DNA of 64,000 bases from RUG695 sp050943135. Lineage in GTDB: Bacteria; Planctomycetota; Planctomycetia; Pirellulales; Thermoguttaceae. The first letter of the stretch is position 1; every line of letters begins with the position of its first letter. The position numbers were made by a program, and so were the translations under genes. The notes below the pieces were generated by a model. The model searched no databases, had not been told where the DNA came from, and saw only the letters and a list, made by a program, of their open reading frames with translations. Below are positions 1 to 8,288 of this stretch, piece by piece. The stretch covers positions 1 to 64,000 of the forward strand of contig JBMNOP010000003.1 in assembly GCA_050943135.1 (NCBI GenBank), read 5' to 3'.

Positions 1-80
1 GGTTCCGGGAGAAGGGGCTCCAACAGCTTCCATTGTTTATTCGTCAGTTCCGATCCGACTTTATACTGGCGCTTCTGCAT
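1..80 (-). CDS. IS5-family transposase, N-terminal fragment cut by the window edge
   Basis: The minus strand opens with ATG at 80 and reads 26 codons to the window edge. The peptide contains LTNKQWKLLEPLLPE, which matches the DUF4096-type N-terminal helix of IS5-family transposases (LTDEQWxLLEPLLP). A ribosome binding site AAAGGA lies about 7 bases upstream on the minus strand. The catalytic part lies outside the window, so intactness cannot be judged, and no terminal inverted repeat was recognised. A decayed relative lies at 17805-18605. Confidence 0.75.
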   Translation of the reverse strand, partial: MQKRQYKVGSELTNKQWKLLEPLLPE

Positions 81-190
81 AAAATATCCTTTCTTTGGGA
101 TATTGTATCGGCAAAAACGCTACATCCGGGCCATAAAGATTGTTCGGTCGTTCTTGGGTTATGAAACTGCTTCTAGTACGGAACCACATT

Positions 191-1315
191 ATGAACACGT
201 TTGATCGTAGCAAGATTCATCCGAAACCGTTGGCTGAGAGGGTCAATAAACTTAATATTCTGGAACTCTCTGAAAAGATCAAAGACGATCCGGCGAGCCT
301 TTCCGACGAAGCATTCGAAAGTGTGAGGAGTGCCGCCGCAGCGATCAAGCGTGCATGTCGAAAGGGGAGTGCGCGTATCTTAACCTACGGAGCGCACTCG
401 ATCAAAAACGGTCTGGGGCCGACTTTGGCTGCTTTGGGGGAGGAGGGGTGGATCACCCATTTCGCGACCAACGGCGCGGGGATTATCCACGATTGGGAAT
501 TTGCGTTTCAAGCCGAATCGGGGGAAGATGTACACAGGTATGTTTCGGAAGGGCAGTTTGGTATTTGGGAAGAAACCGGTTGCTACATGAACCTCTCCTT
601 TCTTCTCGGTGCTTACAAAGGGTGGGGATACGCCGAGTCGATGGCAGAGACGATCGATCGGCAGTCAATCGATATCCCATCGGCCGAGGAATTGAGAAAC
701 AACGTCCTTCGTGCCGAAAAATCAGACGATCCTTCGCTACTCGAACGAGCCGCCGGCGCGCTGGATTTAATGGCGGCCTGTCGGTGTAGTGGGATTCCGG
801 CCGAAGGATTCTCGTACAAGATCCCCCATCCGTATAGGGAATATTCGTTGATTTGGCGGGCTCGGCGTGCCGGGGTGATACTGACCTGCCATCCGATGAT
901 CGGTCACGATATCATCTACACCCATCCGCTGAATCGCCCGGCGGCAATCGGGCGGTGTGCCGAGCGTGATTTTTTGGCGTTTGTCGGTTCGGTTGCAAAT
1001 CTCCGAGGGGGTGTCTATCTGTCGATCGGCTCTGCGGTTATGTCGCCAATGATCTTTGAAAAAGCGCTTTCGATGGCGAGGAACGTTGCCGGGCAACGGG
1101 GCGAGACAATCGACGATTTCGACATTCATGTTCTGGACCTAGCCCCCTCGCGATGGGATTGGATGTGTGCCGGAGAACCTCCGATGGATGACCCCGCCTA
1201 TTATTTGCGCTTTTGTAAGACGTTCAGTCGAATGGGGGGGCGAATGACGTACACGTCGGCAGACAACAGCCGGTGGATTCCCGCTCTTTTGGGCGAACTG
1301 CGTCGGAGCGGATGA
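191..1315 (+). CDS. Uncharacterised conserved protein
   Basis: A 374-residue protein if started at ATG 191 (MNTFDRSK). In-frame TTG at 140 and ATG at 161 would add a short unconserved-looking leader; none of the three starts has a convincing Shine-Dalgarno site. There is no signal peptide or membrane segment. A glycine-rich stretch runs through YGAHSIKNGLGPTLAAL, followed by THFATNGAGIIHDWEFAF and EGQFGIWEETG, which look like conserved active-site-type motifs. I recall similar planctomycete proteins of unknown role; a loose resemblance to a deoxyhypusine-synthase-like NAD-binding fold is possible but not shown. The gene sits 44 bases upstream of the FAD oxidoreductase on the same strand, so co-transcription is plausible. 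No function is assigned. Confidence 0.8.
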   Translation: MNTFDRSKIHPKPLAERVNKLNILELSEKIKDDPASLSDEAFESVRSAAAAIKRACRKGSARILTYGAHSIKNGLGPTLAALGEEGWITHFATNGAGIIHDWEFAFQAESGEDVHRYVSEGQFGIWEETGCYMNLSFLLGAYKGWGYAESMAETIDRQSIDIPSAEELRNNVLRAEKSDDPSLLERAAGALDLMAACRCSGIPAEGFSYKIPHPYREYSLIWRARRAGVILTCHPMIGHDIIYTHPLNRPAAIGRCAERDFLAFVGSVANLRGGVYLSIGSAVMSPMIFEKALSMARNVAGQRGETIDDFDIHVLDLAPSRWDWMCAGEPPMDDPAYYLRFCKTFSRMGGRMTYTSADNSRWIPALLGELRRSG

Positions 1316-1359
1316 ATCGATCATTTTTTCGTGTTTGCAGTCAAGACCGGAGGTTTTCG

Positions 1360-2985
1360 ATGAAAAAAACATTAGCTCTCTTTTTTGCGCTTACTATTTC
1401 TTTTCCCGCTTTCGGTGTCGAAACGGTCGACGCCGACGTCGTTATTTTCGGCGGATCTTCAGCTGCGGTTTCGGCCGCGGTTCAAGTGAAACGCATGGGG
1501 AGTACTGCGGTGATCTTGATGCCGGAAAATCGTCTCGGTGGGATGACGACCTCCGGACTCGGACGAACCGATTCCGGGGACAAGCGGGTGATCGGTGGCA
1601 TTGCCCGGGAATTTTATCACCGGATTTGGCTTCATTATCAAGATGAGAGCGCTTGGATTTGGGAAACGAAACCTACTGAATTTCGCGGAATGGACAACGC
1701 CGATCAAACGATGTGGGTTTTCGAGCCGTCCGTTGCCGAAAAGGTGATGGAAGATTTCGCTGCCGAGTATGATATACCCGTCTATCGCGGCGAACGTCTT
1801 GATCGTGAAGGTGGGATCGTCAAGGATGGGAATTTCTTAAAGTCGATTACCACCTCCTCGGGACGTGTCTATACCGGGAAATTTTTTCTTGATGCCACCT
1901 ACGAGGGGGATCTTCTTGATGCCGCCGGTGTTTCGTTTACCGTCGGTCGGGAAAGAAATTCCCAATACGATGAGACGCTTAACGGAATTCAAACGGCCCG
2001 TGCCGTTTTTCATCAGTTTACCGGAGTGGTCGATCCCTACGTGGAGCCGGGAAATCCCGCTAGCGGAATCATTTCCGGGGTAAACCCGACACCCGGGGGA
2101 GAAGACGGAGAGGCCGATCAAAAAGTTCAGGCGTATTGTTATCGACTTTGTATGACACGTGTTCCCGAAAACCGTGTTCCTTTTGAAAAGCCCGAAAATT
2201 ATGACGAGTCGGATTACGAACTACTCTTTCGTGATATCGAGGTGGGGCAACTCCGTTATTGCGACCCCGGCTCTGTCCCGAACGGTAAAACCGATACGAA
2301 TAATAGTGGTTCGGTCTCGAGCGATTTTATCGGAGCGAACTACGAATTTCCCGAGGCGAGTTATCGACGGCGTGATGAAATTGCGTCCGAACATGTCCGA
2401 TGGCAGAAAGGTTTTTTCTGGACCCTGGCGAACCACCCTCGTGTTCCCGAGTCGATGCGTAAAGAGTTTTCGCAGTGGGGTTTGGCCAAAGATGAGTTTG
2501 TTGATACCGATCACTGGCCCCCGATGCTTTACGTTCGCGAAGGACGGCGGATGGTCTCAGACTTTGTCGAGACCGAAAACCATCTTCGCTCGATTTTACC
2601 GATTGCCGATCCGGTCGGAATGGGATCTTACGGAATGGATTCCCATAACGTTCAGCGTCATATTGCTCTCGACGCCGAGGGGAATGAAACAGTTCGGAAC
2701 GAGGGGGACGTACAGGTGCCGACCGGTGGTCCGTATCCGATCGCCTATCGGGTACTTCTTCCGAAAAAAGAAGAGTGTGCTAACCTGCTGGTACCGGTTT
2801 GCGTCAGTTGCACGCACATAGCCTACGGTTCAATTCGTATGGAACCGGTCTTTATGATTCTTGGACAGTCGGCCGCGACTGCCGCAGTTCTTTCGCTCAA
2901 CGCGGGTATTGTCCCCGCCGACCTTCCTTACCCGCTCTTGGAAAAACGATTGCGCGACGATGGGCAAGTCCTTGAACGACCCTGA
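1360..2985 (+). CDS. Secreted FAD-dependent oxidoreductase (FAD_oxidored family)
   Basis: A 541-residue protein. ATG 1360 is chosen over the upstream in-frame start because a GGAGG ribosome binding site sits at 1349-1353 and because the protein then opens with a classical signal peptide (MKKTLALFFALTISFPAFG). A dinucleotide-binding fold follows directly: DADVVIFGGSSAAVSAAVQ, with ENRLGGMTTSGLG shortly after, typical of the FAD_oxidored (PF12831) family. The C-terminal part has the family pattern VPVCVSCTHIAYGSIRMEP and GQSAATAA. Members are common in planctomycetes beside carbohydrate genes; the substrate is unknown. The stop lies 2 bases from the stop of convergent nth. Export is inferred from the signal peptide. 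Confidence 0.88.
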   Translation: MKKTLALFFALTISFPAFGVETVDADVVIFGGSSAAVSAAVQVKRMGSTAVILMPENRLGGMTTSGLGRTDSGDKRVIGGIAREFYHRIWLHYQDESAWIWETKPTEFRGMDNADQTMWVFEPSVAEKVMEDFAAEYDIPVYRGERLDREGGIVKDGNFLKSITTSSGRVYTGKFFLDATYEGDLLDAAGVSFTVGRERNSQYDETLNGIQTARAVFHQFTGVVDPYVEPGNPASGIISGVNPTPGGEDGEADQKVQAYCYRLCMTRVPENRVPFEKPENYDESDYELLFRDIEVGQLRYCDPGSVPNGKTDTNNSGSVSSDFIGANYEFPEASYRRRDEIASEHVRWQKGFFWTLANHPRVPESMRKEFSQWGLAKDEFVDTDHWPPMLYVREGRRMVSDFVETENHLRSILPIADPVGMGSYGMDSHNVQRHIALDAEGNETVRNEGDVQVPTGGPYPIAYRVLLPKKEECANLLVPVCVSCTHIAYGSIRMEPVFMILGQSAATAAVLSLNAGIVPADLPYPLLEKRLRDDGQVLERP

Positions 2986-2987
2986 CG

Positions 2988-3659
2988 CTACTTGCTTGCT
3001 GATGGACAGTCGCCGCGAAGAGGGCATCGGCCGCAAAGCGGGTTTCGTGCCCGACAGGTTTCTCGTCCCAGAGAGATCATTCGATGACTGAAATCTACCC
3101 AGTCTTGTCGGGGAACGAGGGCCATGAGGTCCCGTTCCACCTTTCCCGGGTCGGAAGATTCGGTCAGTCCGAGTTTCCGGCTGATTCTTCCGACATGGGT
3201 ATCGACCACGATTCCTTCGACGATGCCGAACGCATTCCCTAAGACGACATTGGCCGTTTTGCGACCGACTCCGGGCAGAGTAACCAACTCTTCGATCGTT
3301 TGCGGCACAATCCCATGATAATCTTCTTTCAATCGGCGGCAGAGCGCGTAGATGTTTTTTGCCTTGTTACGATAAAATCCGGTTGAACGGATTGCGCTTT
3401 CGATTTCCTGGACACCGGCCCGTAGGTAATCTTCGGGCGTTTTGAGCGTTTTAAAAAGGATGGCAGTGACCTCATTAACCCGCCTATCGGTACACCGGGC
3501 CGAAAGGATCGTCGCAATCAGAAGCTGGAACGGATCATTGTACGTAAGAGAGCAGGCCGCCTCGGGATAGGCGGTTTTGAGCTTTTTCAGAATCCGATTC
3601 TGCCGCTTTTTTTCGGTGGGGTCGGGGTAGGCAAAGACATCCGAAGAGAAGTTGGCCAT
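2988..3659 (-). CDS. nth: Endonuclease III (DNA glycosylase/AP lyase)
   Basis: A 223-residue base-excision repair enzyme that removes oxidised pyrimidines and nicks abasic sites. It has the helix-hairpin-helix LPGVGRKTANVVLGNAFG containing the catalytic Lys, the catalytic Asp in VDTHVGRISRKLGL, and a C-terminal 4Fe-4S cluster ligand set C-x6-C-x2-C-x5-C (CRARNPLCGRCPLRGDC). Length fits the family (about 210-240). The ATG at 3659 is preferred; an in-frame TTG at 3704 adds 15 residues not expected for Nth. It lies downstream of the initiator tRNA on the same strand but is separated from it by a terminator. Confidence 0.95.
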   Translation of the reverse strand: MANFSSDVFAYPDPTEKKRQNRILKKLKTAYPEAACSLTYNDPFQLLIATILSARCTDRRVNEVTAILFKTLKTPEDYLRAGVQEIESAIRSTGFYRNKAKNIYALCRRLKEDYHGIVPQTIEELVTLPGVGRKTANVVLGNAFGIVEGIVVDTHVGRISRKLGLTESSDPGKVERDLMALVPRQDWVDFSHRMISLGRETCRARNPLCGRCPLRGDCPSASK

Positions 3660-3734
3660 AGCGTACGCCTTTGGGGATGGTACCGAGGGTGATCTTAAGG
3701 TCAACGATCAAGAAATGTTGCCGACCGCCTCAAT

Positions 3735-3776
3735 AAAAAAACCCGCAAACTCCTTGAAATAGGAACCGGCGGGTTA
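3735..3776 (-). terminator. Rho-independent terminator after the initiator tRNA
   Basis: On the minus strand AACCCGC pairs with GCGGGTT, with a second short TCCT/AGGA stem inside, and is followed by seven T. It starts 3 bases beyond the tRNA 3' end and would end the tRNA transcript before nth. Confidence 0.75.
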
Positions 3777-3778
3777 AG

Positions 3779-3851
3779 TGGCGGGGATGGGACTTGAACC
3801 CATGACCTCAAGGTTATGAGCCTCGCGAGCTACCAACTGCTCCACCCCGCG
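3779..3851 (-). tRNA. Initiator tRNA-fMet (anticodon CAT)
   Basis: A 73-nt cloverleaf with anticodon loop CTCATAA, T loop TTCAAGT and D stem GAGC/GCTC. Initiator hallmarks are visible: an unpaired 1:72 position (here C1 opposite C72, against C:A in E. coli) and the A11:U24 pair in the D stem. The anticodon stem CGAGG/CCTTG keeps G:C at 30:40 and 31:39, but position 29:41 is A:U and 28:42 is a G:U wobble, so only two of the usual three G:C pairs are present. CCA is not encoded. Confidence 0.93.
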
Positions 3852-4050
3852 TCAATGACAACTCTATGATACTTTTTTTTCGTTTGATGTCTAGGGGGGG
3901 TGCGCTTTTTGCAGCCATGTACGGCATTTGGGTGAGGGTTGCGTTTTTCAAAATTTGTGATAGAAATTGGACTGGAAACGATCCTTATGACCCGTTTCAT
4001 CGAGATGACTTTTTCATTCGTCGTTCTGTCCCGGCAGAGAAGGGGAGATG

Positions 4051-5478
4051 ATGGTTACCCGGAGAAACTTTATTAAGGCTGCAGGCGCGGCGACACTCAT
4101 TCCTTATCACGCTTTGCCGAAAGCCCGAGCCGAAACCGGTACCGGGCGTCTCTGGCTCGGCGTGATCGGATGTGGAGGTCAGGGACGACTCGATATGTCT
4201 TACTTCGACCCGTTAGTCGATATCGTTGCGCTCTGTGATGTCGATTCCGCGTTCGGACTGGCGACAACGCTCGCATGCGGTTACGGCCGCAAAGAAGGAG
4301 AGAAAACGATACCTCCCGACATTTATCCCGACTATCGACGAGTCCTTGACCGCGATGATATCGATGCCGTATTGGTGGCAACGCCTGATCACTGGCATAC
4401 AAAAATCGCGATCGAAGCATTACAGTCCGGAAAACACGTTTTTTGCGAAAAACCGCTGACCCTGACACTCGAAGAGAACCGTCTGATTCGGAAAGCCGCA
4501 CAAAAGTACAACCGTGTTTTTCAAGTCGGTACGATGCAGCGCTGTTTCAAGGACGATTTTATGCTTGCGGCGCTGATTGTCCGCAACGGGTATCTCGGTG
4601 AGATCAAAAAGGCGGTCGTTTGTATCGACGGTTGTCCGACTTCTCCTGTGATTCCCGGGGCTCGGATTCCCGCATCTCTTGATTGGAACATGTGGCTCGG
4701 TCAGGCTCCCCATGTTGATTATATCGCATCCGTCGACAGAAGTAATACACCTTGGGAACCGGCCGAAGCCTCGTTTCCTGCATACAGCCGTTGCCATTAT
4801 GTCTTCCGGTGGTGGTACGAATACAGCGGGGGGAAGTTTACCGACTGGGGGGCTCATCACATCGATTTCGCTCTCTGGGCTCTTGGTCGACAGAATCCCG
4901 GTGACGGCCCCGTAGAAGTTGACGGGCGTGATGCCGAGCATCCGGTTCCCTTCAAGGGTGGATATCCGACGGTCAATAATCGTTTTAATACGGCGACCCG
5001 CTTCAACATCTACCACAGGTTTGCCGACGGTTTGGTGATGAATGTCTGTTCCGATGCCAAGGACGGTAACGGTGTCCTCTTCGAGGGGACCAAAGGTCGA
5101 ATTCACGTCAATCGCGGCCGGGTGGCCGGAAAATTGGTCGAAGACGGAATCGCCGAAGAATTTAAAGAAGAAGACTATGTTGCGTTGAACAATGGTGTTC
5201 CGTTCAGTCCTCAGACCCATGAACGCAAAGGTCAGGATCGCGCATTTTACGAACACAAATACAATTTTATCTGCTGTATTCAAAACGGTGGAAAACCTGT
5301 CAGTGATGTTGACAGCCACCTGCTCGCGATGAACATGTGTCATTTGAGCGGTATTGCCGCGCGTCTGGGACGCGAGATCACATGGGATCCTGTCAATGAG
5401 ACGATCGTCGGAGACGATCAGGCCGCTTCATTTGCGCACCGAGACCAGCGTCAGGGATTTGAATTACCTGAGGTCTGA
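4051..5478 (+). CDS. Tat-exported Gfo/Idh/MocA family oxidoreductase
   Basis: A 475-residue protein opening with a twin-arginine signal (TRRNFIKAAGAA), so it is probably folded with its cofactor in the cytoplasm and then exported. A Rossmann motif LGVIGCGGQGRLDMS starts near residue 36, and DHWHTKIAIEALQSGKHVFC followed by EKP is the family's conserved nucleotide/substrate block. The C-terminal half contains the dimerisation domain with GGKFTDWGAHHIDFALWAL. Members oxidise or isomerise sugars with NAD(P); the substrate here is unknown. ATG 4051 is preferred over the adjacent ATG 4048 because of its spacing from AGGGGAG at 4041-4047. A weak promoter-like pair (TTGCGT at 3939, TAGAAA at 3961) lies upstream. 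Confidence 0.92.
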   Translation: MVTRRNFIKAAGAATLIPYHALPKARAETGTGRLWLGVIGCGGQGRLDMSYFDPLVDIVALCDVDSAFGLATTLACGYGRKEGEKTIPPDIYPDYRRVLDRDDIDAVLVATPDHWHTKIAIEALQSGKHVFCEKPLTLTLEENRLIRKAAQKYNRVFQVGTMQRCFKDDFMLAALIVRNGYLGEIKKAVVCIDGCPTSPVIPGARIPASLDWNMWLGQAPHVDYIASVDRSNTPWEPAEASFPAYSRCHYVFRWWYEYSGGKFTDWGAHHIDFALWALGRQNPGDGPVEVDGRDAEHPVPFKGGYPTVNNRFNTATRFNIYHRFADGLVMNVCSDAKDGNGVLFEGTKGRIHVNRGRVAGKLVEDGIAEEFKEEDYVALNNGVPFSPQTHERKGQDRAFYEHKYNFICCIQNGGKPVSDVDSHLLAMNMCHLSGIAARLGREITWDPVNETIVGDDQAASFAHRDQRQGFELPEV

Positions 5479-5528
5479 TCTCCCTTTCCCTGACGGCTTT
5501 CGTCTCGAGATACCGTCAGAATGCTACG

Positions 5529-7421
5529 TCAAAACATCCGTCGAAAAACCTCTTCCAACATGAAATCAGGCGAGGCAAAGAGGCTGTCTGCCCCGGAGAG
5601 AGAGGCCAGCGCGGGTGGATAGATAATGCCACTCGAGGTGAAATTGAACCAGTTGATCGCAAGAAAAAAACGATCTCCCGGTCCGACATCGTCGTCACCA
5701 TTAATATCGGCGCGTTCATCCCAGTCTTCGGTATCCGACGACGACAACCATGCGCTTGAGAGAATGGAGAGATCGCCGGGACCGATGAACCCGTCGCCAT
5801 CGATATCGACCGGACAGGCAATTCGACTGACGGTTTCCGAATATTCGGAATCTTGCCAAAATTTTCCATCGCCGAGTGCCATCACCTTAAAATAGCAGGT
5901 TGTACCATAGGTCAGGTTTTCGACGCGCAAGTTGGTCTCGGTGGTGAACCCCTGTGACCAGGATGTTTGGTCGATCGACCAGACTACAGCATAGCAGGTG
6001 CTATTTTCAACTTCGTTCCATCGGATCCGTAAACGATTTGCGCCGGCCGAGGTTACAGTGACTCCTGTTGGCGTATCGAGTCGTTGTGCCGGGTGGTATT
6101 CATAGGCTCCCAAGTCAACATACTGGTCGTGGATGCGATCCAATCCGGCCAGGTCATGGATGATTTCGTTCCCGTTGCTGTAAAAGGCGTAGTCATTCTC
6201 GCCGATGTTGATCGCCTGGGAATTTTCGGCCAGTGAATAGTCTTGAGAACCTGGATCTGCAAAAATGGGAAGCGAAGTGTCGTAGGCGAAATATTCTTCA
6301 ATCCATGTCCAACATTCGTCGGTGCTTGCGAGAATATTGTATCCGTAACCCCAACCGTGGCCGGCATAGTCGCAGGAGGTCTTACCGGAGGCGCAGGTGT
6401 TCTCGACGAAAATACAGTTGTAGGCTTCCATGGACAGGCCGTAGCCGTAGTAGTTATAGAGGCCCGCTCCCTCCGATTCCTCGCCGGTGGTAATGTTGCC
6501 TGCAATGGTGCATTGGGTCAGGGTCAGCTTGCCGAAACTTTCGATCCCCGCGCCGGTATGTGCAGAACTGTTGTCGGCGATGAGGGAATTGGTGATTGAG
6601 ACTTCGGAATCATGAATATACATTCCACCGCCGTAGTTGTAAGAGATGTTTTCGACGATCTGACTGTCAGTGATTATCATTGTTCCGTAAAGAACATAAA
6701 TCCCCCCGGCGAAATAATTTTCATTGGAGGCCTCATTATTCAGAATTGTCGTGTGGCGGATTGTTGATGAGGTGCCGAGGCAACCGATTCCGCCTGCCGC
6801 CTTGGCTGTGTTCGAGTCGATTGTACAGTTTTCGATTGTCAGTGTTCCGTGGTAGGCGTAGATACCTCCGCCCTGATCGCTGGCAGAGCAGTTCGAGATT
6901 GACCCGCCGCTAACAGTGACCTGACCGTGATAAGAGTAAACAGCACCGCCGTAAGCCGCACTGCAACCGGTAATATTGCAATCGTTCATCACCAGTGAAC
7001 CGTAGGAGTAAATGGCACCGCCGTCACCGGTGGAGATACCGTTTCGGAGATTCAGGGCCGTAAGGGTGAGACTTGCATCCTCGGCAACATTGAAGATTCG
7101 CGTGCCGGAAGTCGATCTTAGCACGATTCGGTTGACCCCCGCGGCGGTCCTCCAGTCGGTCGCGTCGATAGTGATCGACGCGTTGACCTGCATCTCACCA
7201 TATTTGAGGTTGAGAGTCGTCAGAACCAACGAAGAACTGAAAGTGATCGTGTCACCGTCTCCCGCACGCGAAACCGCTTCCCGAAGACTGATCGTTGAAT
7301 CGCCTTCCGTCCAGGTGGAGTAGTCAGCCGTGGTGTTAACCTCCCAGTTAACCGAGAGCATTCGTCGCTCTTCGAGTGTCTCGTGTCGAAGTTTTCGAGT
7401 CCGAAGGATAGATCGCTTCAT
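5529..7421 (-). CDS. Secreted beta-helix surface protein with FN3-like domain and dockerin (630 aa)
   Basis: The smallest of three related surface proteins in the window. ATG 7421 has GAGG about 10 bases upstream and puts the planctomycetal extracellular motif LEERRMLS at residues 16-23. Next is the SLREA-type header (ISLREAVSRAGDGDTITF) and a right-handed beta-helix with many GGAIYSYG/GGGIYAYH turns (about residues 60-430), closing with LGAYEYHP. An FN3-like domain (TSAGANRLRIRW, from about residue 445), a two-repeat dockerin (DIDGDGFIGPGD and DINGDDDVGPGD, from about 535) and a tail IIYPPALA ending in Phe follow. The role is probably surface adhesion or glycan binding; no catalytic residues were identified. 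It lies 46 bases downstream of the NUDIX gene. Confidence 0.9.
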   Translation of the reverse strand: MKRSILRTRKLRHETLEERRMLSVNWEVNTTADYSTWTEGDSTISLREAVSRAGDGDTITFSSSLVLTTLNLKYGEMQVNASITIDATDWRTAAGVNRIVLRSTSGTRIFNVAEDASLTLTALNLRNGISTGDGGAIYSYGSLVMNDCNITGCSAAYGGAVYSYHGQVTVSGGSISNCSASDQGGGIYAYHGTLTIENCTIDSNTAKAAGGIGCLGTSSTIRHTTILNNEASNENYFAGGIYVLYGTMIITDSQIVENISYNYGGGMYIHDSEVSITNSLIADNSSAHTGAGIESFGKLTLTQCTIAGNITTGEESEGAGLYNYYGYGLSMEAYNCIFVENTCASGKTSCDYAGHGWGYGYNILASTDECWTWIEEYFAYDTSLPIFADPGSQDYSLAENSQAINIGENDYAFYSNGNEIIHDLAGLDRIHDQYVDLGAYEYHPAQRLDTPTGVTVTSAGANRLRIRWNEVENSTCYAVVWSIDQTSWSQGFTTETNLRVENLTYGTTCYFKVMALGDGKFWQDSEYSETVSRIACPVDIDGDGFIGPGDLSILSSAWLSSSDTEDWDERADINGDDDVGPGDRFFLAINWFNFTSSGIIYPPALASLSGADSLFASPDFMLEEVFRRMF

Positions 7422-7467
7422 TGCTAAGCCTCTTTTCAGGGAAGAATCTTTCTGAACGATTATCGTA

Positions 7468-8013
7468 TCACTTTGTCCCAAAACGTATATCAAGTGCATA
7501 GCGAAGGATTGCTCCGACCGTTTTTCCATCTTCTATTTCGCCGGCATCGATCATCGCGAGCGCTTTTTCCAGGGAAACGGAAAGAGTCGAGAGGTCTTCG
7601 CCATCTTCGAGAGTACTTTGTCCCGGAGTGAGCTCTTCGGCCAAAAAGAGGTGGAGTTTCTCGTCATCGTAGCCGGGCGATGCGTAAAAAGAAGGATAGG
7701 GGGTCCAGGTTTGGGCGGTGTATCCTGTTTCCTCTTGCAATTCCCGTTTGGCGGCATCGAGGGGGAGCTCTCCGGGGTCTTTCATTCCTGCCGGGATCTC
7801 GTAGATGAAGCTGTTCACCGCGATACGAAACTGTTTAACGAGGAGAATCTCACCATTGGGGAGGATCGGGAGGATTCCGACGCCGCCTGGATGACGAACG
7901 ATAAAGCGCGCGTGCTTTTTTCCGCTACGTCCCACCTGCCAGGTTTTTTCAAGTTTAAAGATAGGACAGGAAAAAATGATTTCGTTGTTGTGCTGCCGTT
8001 GCATGTGGATCAT
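7468..8013 (-). CDS. NUDIX hydrolase, ADP-ribose pyrophosphatase-like
   Basis: A 181-residue protein with a complete Nudix box (G-x5-E-x7-REUxEExGU) in GMKDPGELPLDAAK followed by RELQEETGY, which holds the Mg-binding glutamates. The preceding VGILPILPNGEILLVKQFR and YEIPAGM match the ADP-ribose pyrophosphatase (NudF/YffH-like) subgroup, which cleaves ADP-ribose to AMP and ribose 5-phosphate; the exact substrate cannot be read from sequence. The family is cytoplasmic. The start could be 8013 or the ATG at 8004; neither has a strong ribosome binding site. The start lies 14 bases downstream of the stop of the DUF1559 remnant. Confidence 0.9.
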   Translation of the reverse strand: MIHMQRQHNNEIIFSCPIFKLEKTWQVGRSGKKHARFIVRHPGGVGILPILPNGEILLVKQFRIAVNSFIYEIPAGMKDPGELPLDAAKRELQEETGYTAQTWTPYPSFYASPGYDDEKLHLFLAEELTPGQSTLEDGEDLSTLSVSLEKALAMIDAGEIEDGKTVGAILRYALDIRFGTK

Positions 8014-8027
8014 CGTTTCTTTCTGTT

Positions 8028-8288
8028 TTACCGTATTCTCTCTCTTAAAACGAGGCGGTTTCCCTGCCGTTGATTGAGCTGGGCACCCCCCGGAACATCG
8101 CAGGTTCTTTTCCCCTTGACCGCCTGATTTGCTCCGGAAGCAAAGAGGTCTCCCATATCGATGTCGTCACGAATAAAACGAACCGAACCGTCAAACATCG
8201 TTGTGTCTGCCCCACGCGGATGAAAGCCGGAAACACCGCCATAACATTTGGGTCTGAAAAAGTGTGCGGAACAAACTTTCAGAATCGA
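8028..8288 (-). pseudogene. C-terminal remnant of a DUF1559 (prepilin-like) protein
   Basis: The minus strand from just after a TAG (8291-8289) to the TAA at 8030-8028 encodes about 86 residues with no start codon that would give a complete protein. It contains FHPRGADTTMFDGSVRFI, the signature C-terminal block of planctomycetal DUF1559 proteins (HPGGxNxxxxDGSVRFI). Full members are about 300 residues with an N-terminal prepilin-like helix, which is absent: the upstream DNA encodes the alpha/beta hydrolase in another frame, and the two overlap by about 10 bases. It is most likely the 3' scar of a deleted or displaced gene. Confidence 0.7.

Noticed and set aside
3866..4051. A 61-codon plus-strand open frame before the Gfo/Idh gene
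   Set aside because: It has no ribosome binding site and no motif, and it occupies the likely promoter region.
5490..5519. Hairpin CTGACGG/CCGTCAG between the convergent Gfo/Idh and beta-helix genes
   Set aside because: The stem is only 7 bp around a 16-nt loop and no T tract follows on either strand, so I do not call a terminator.
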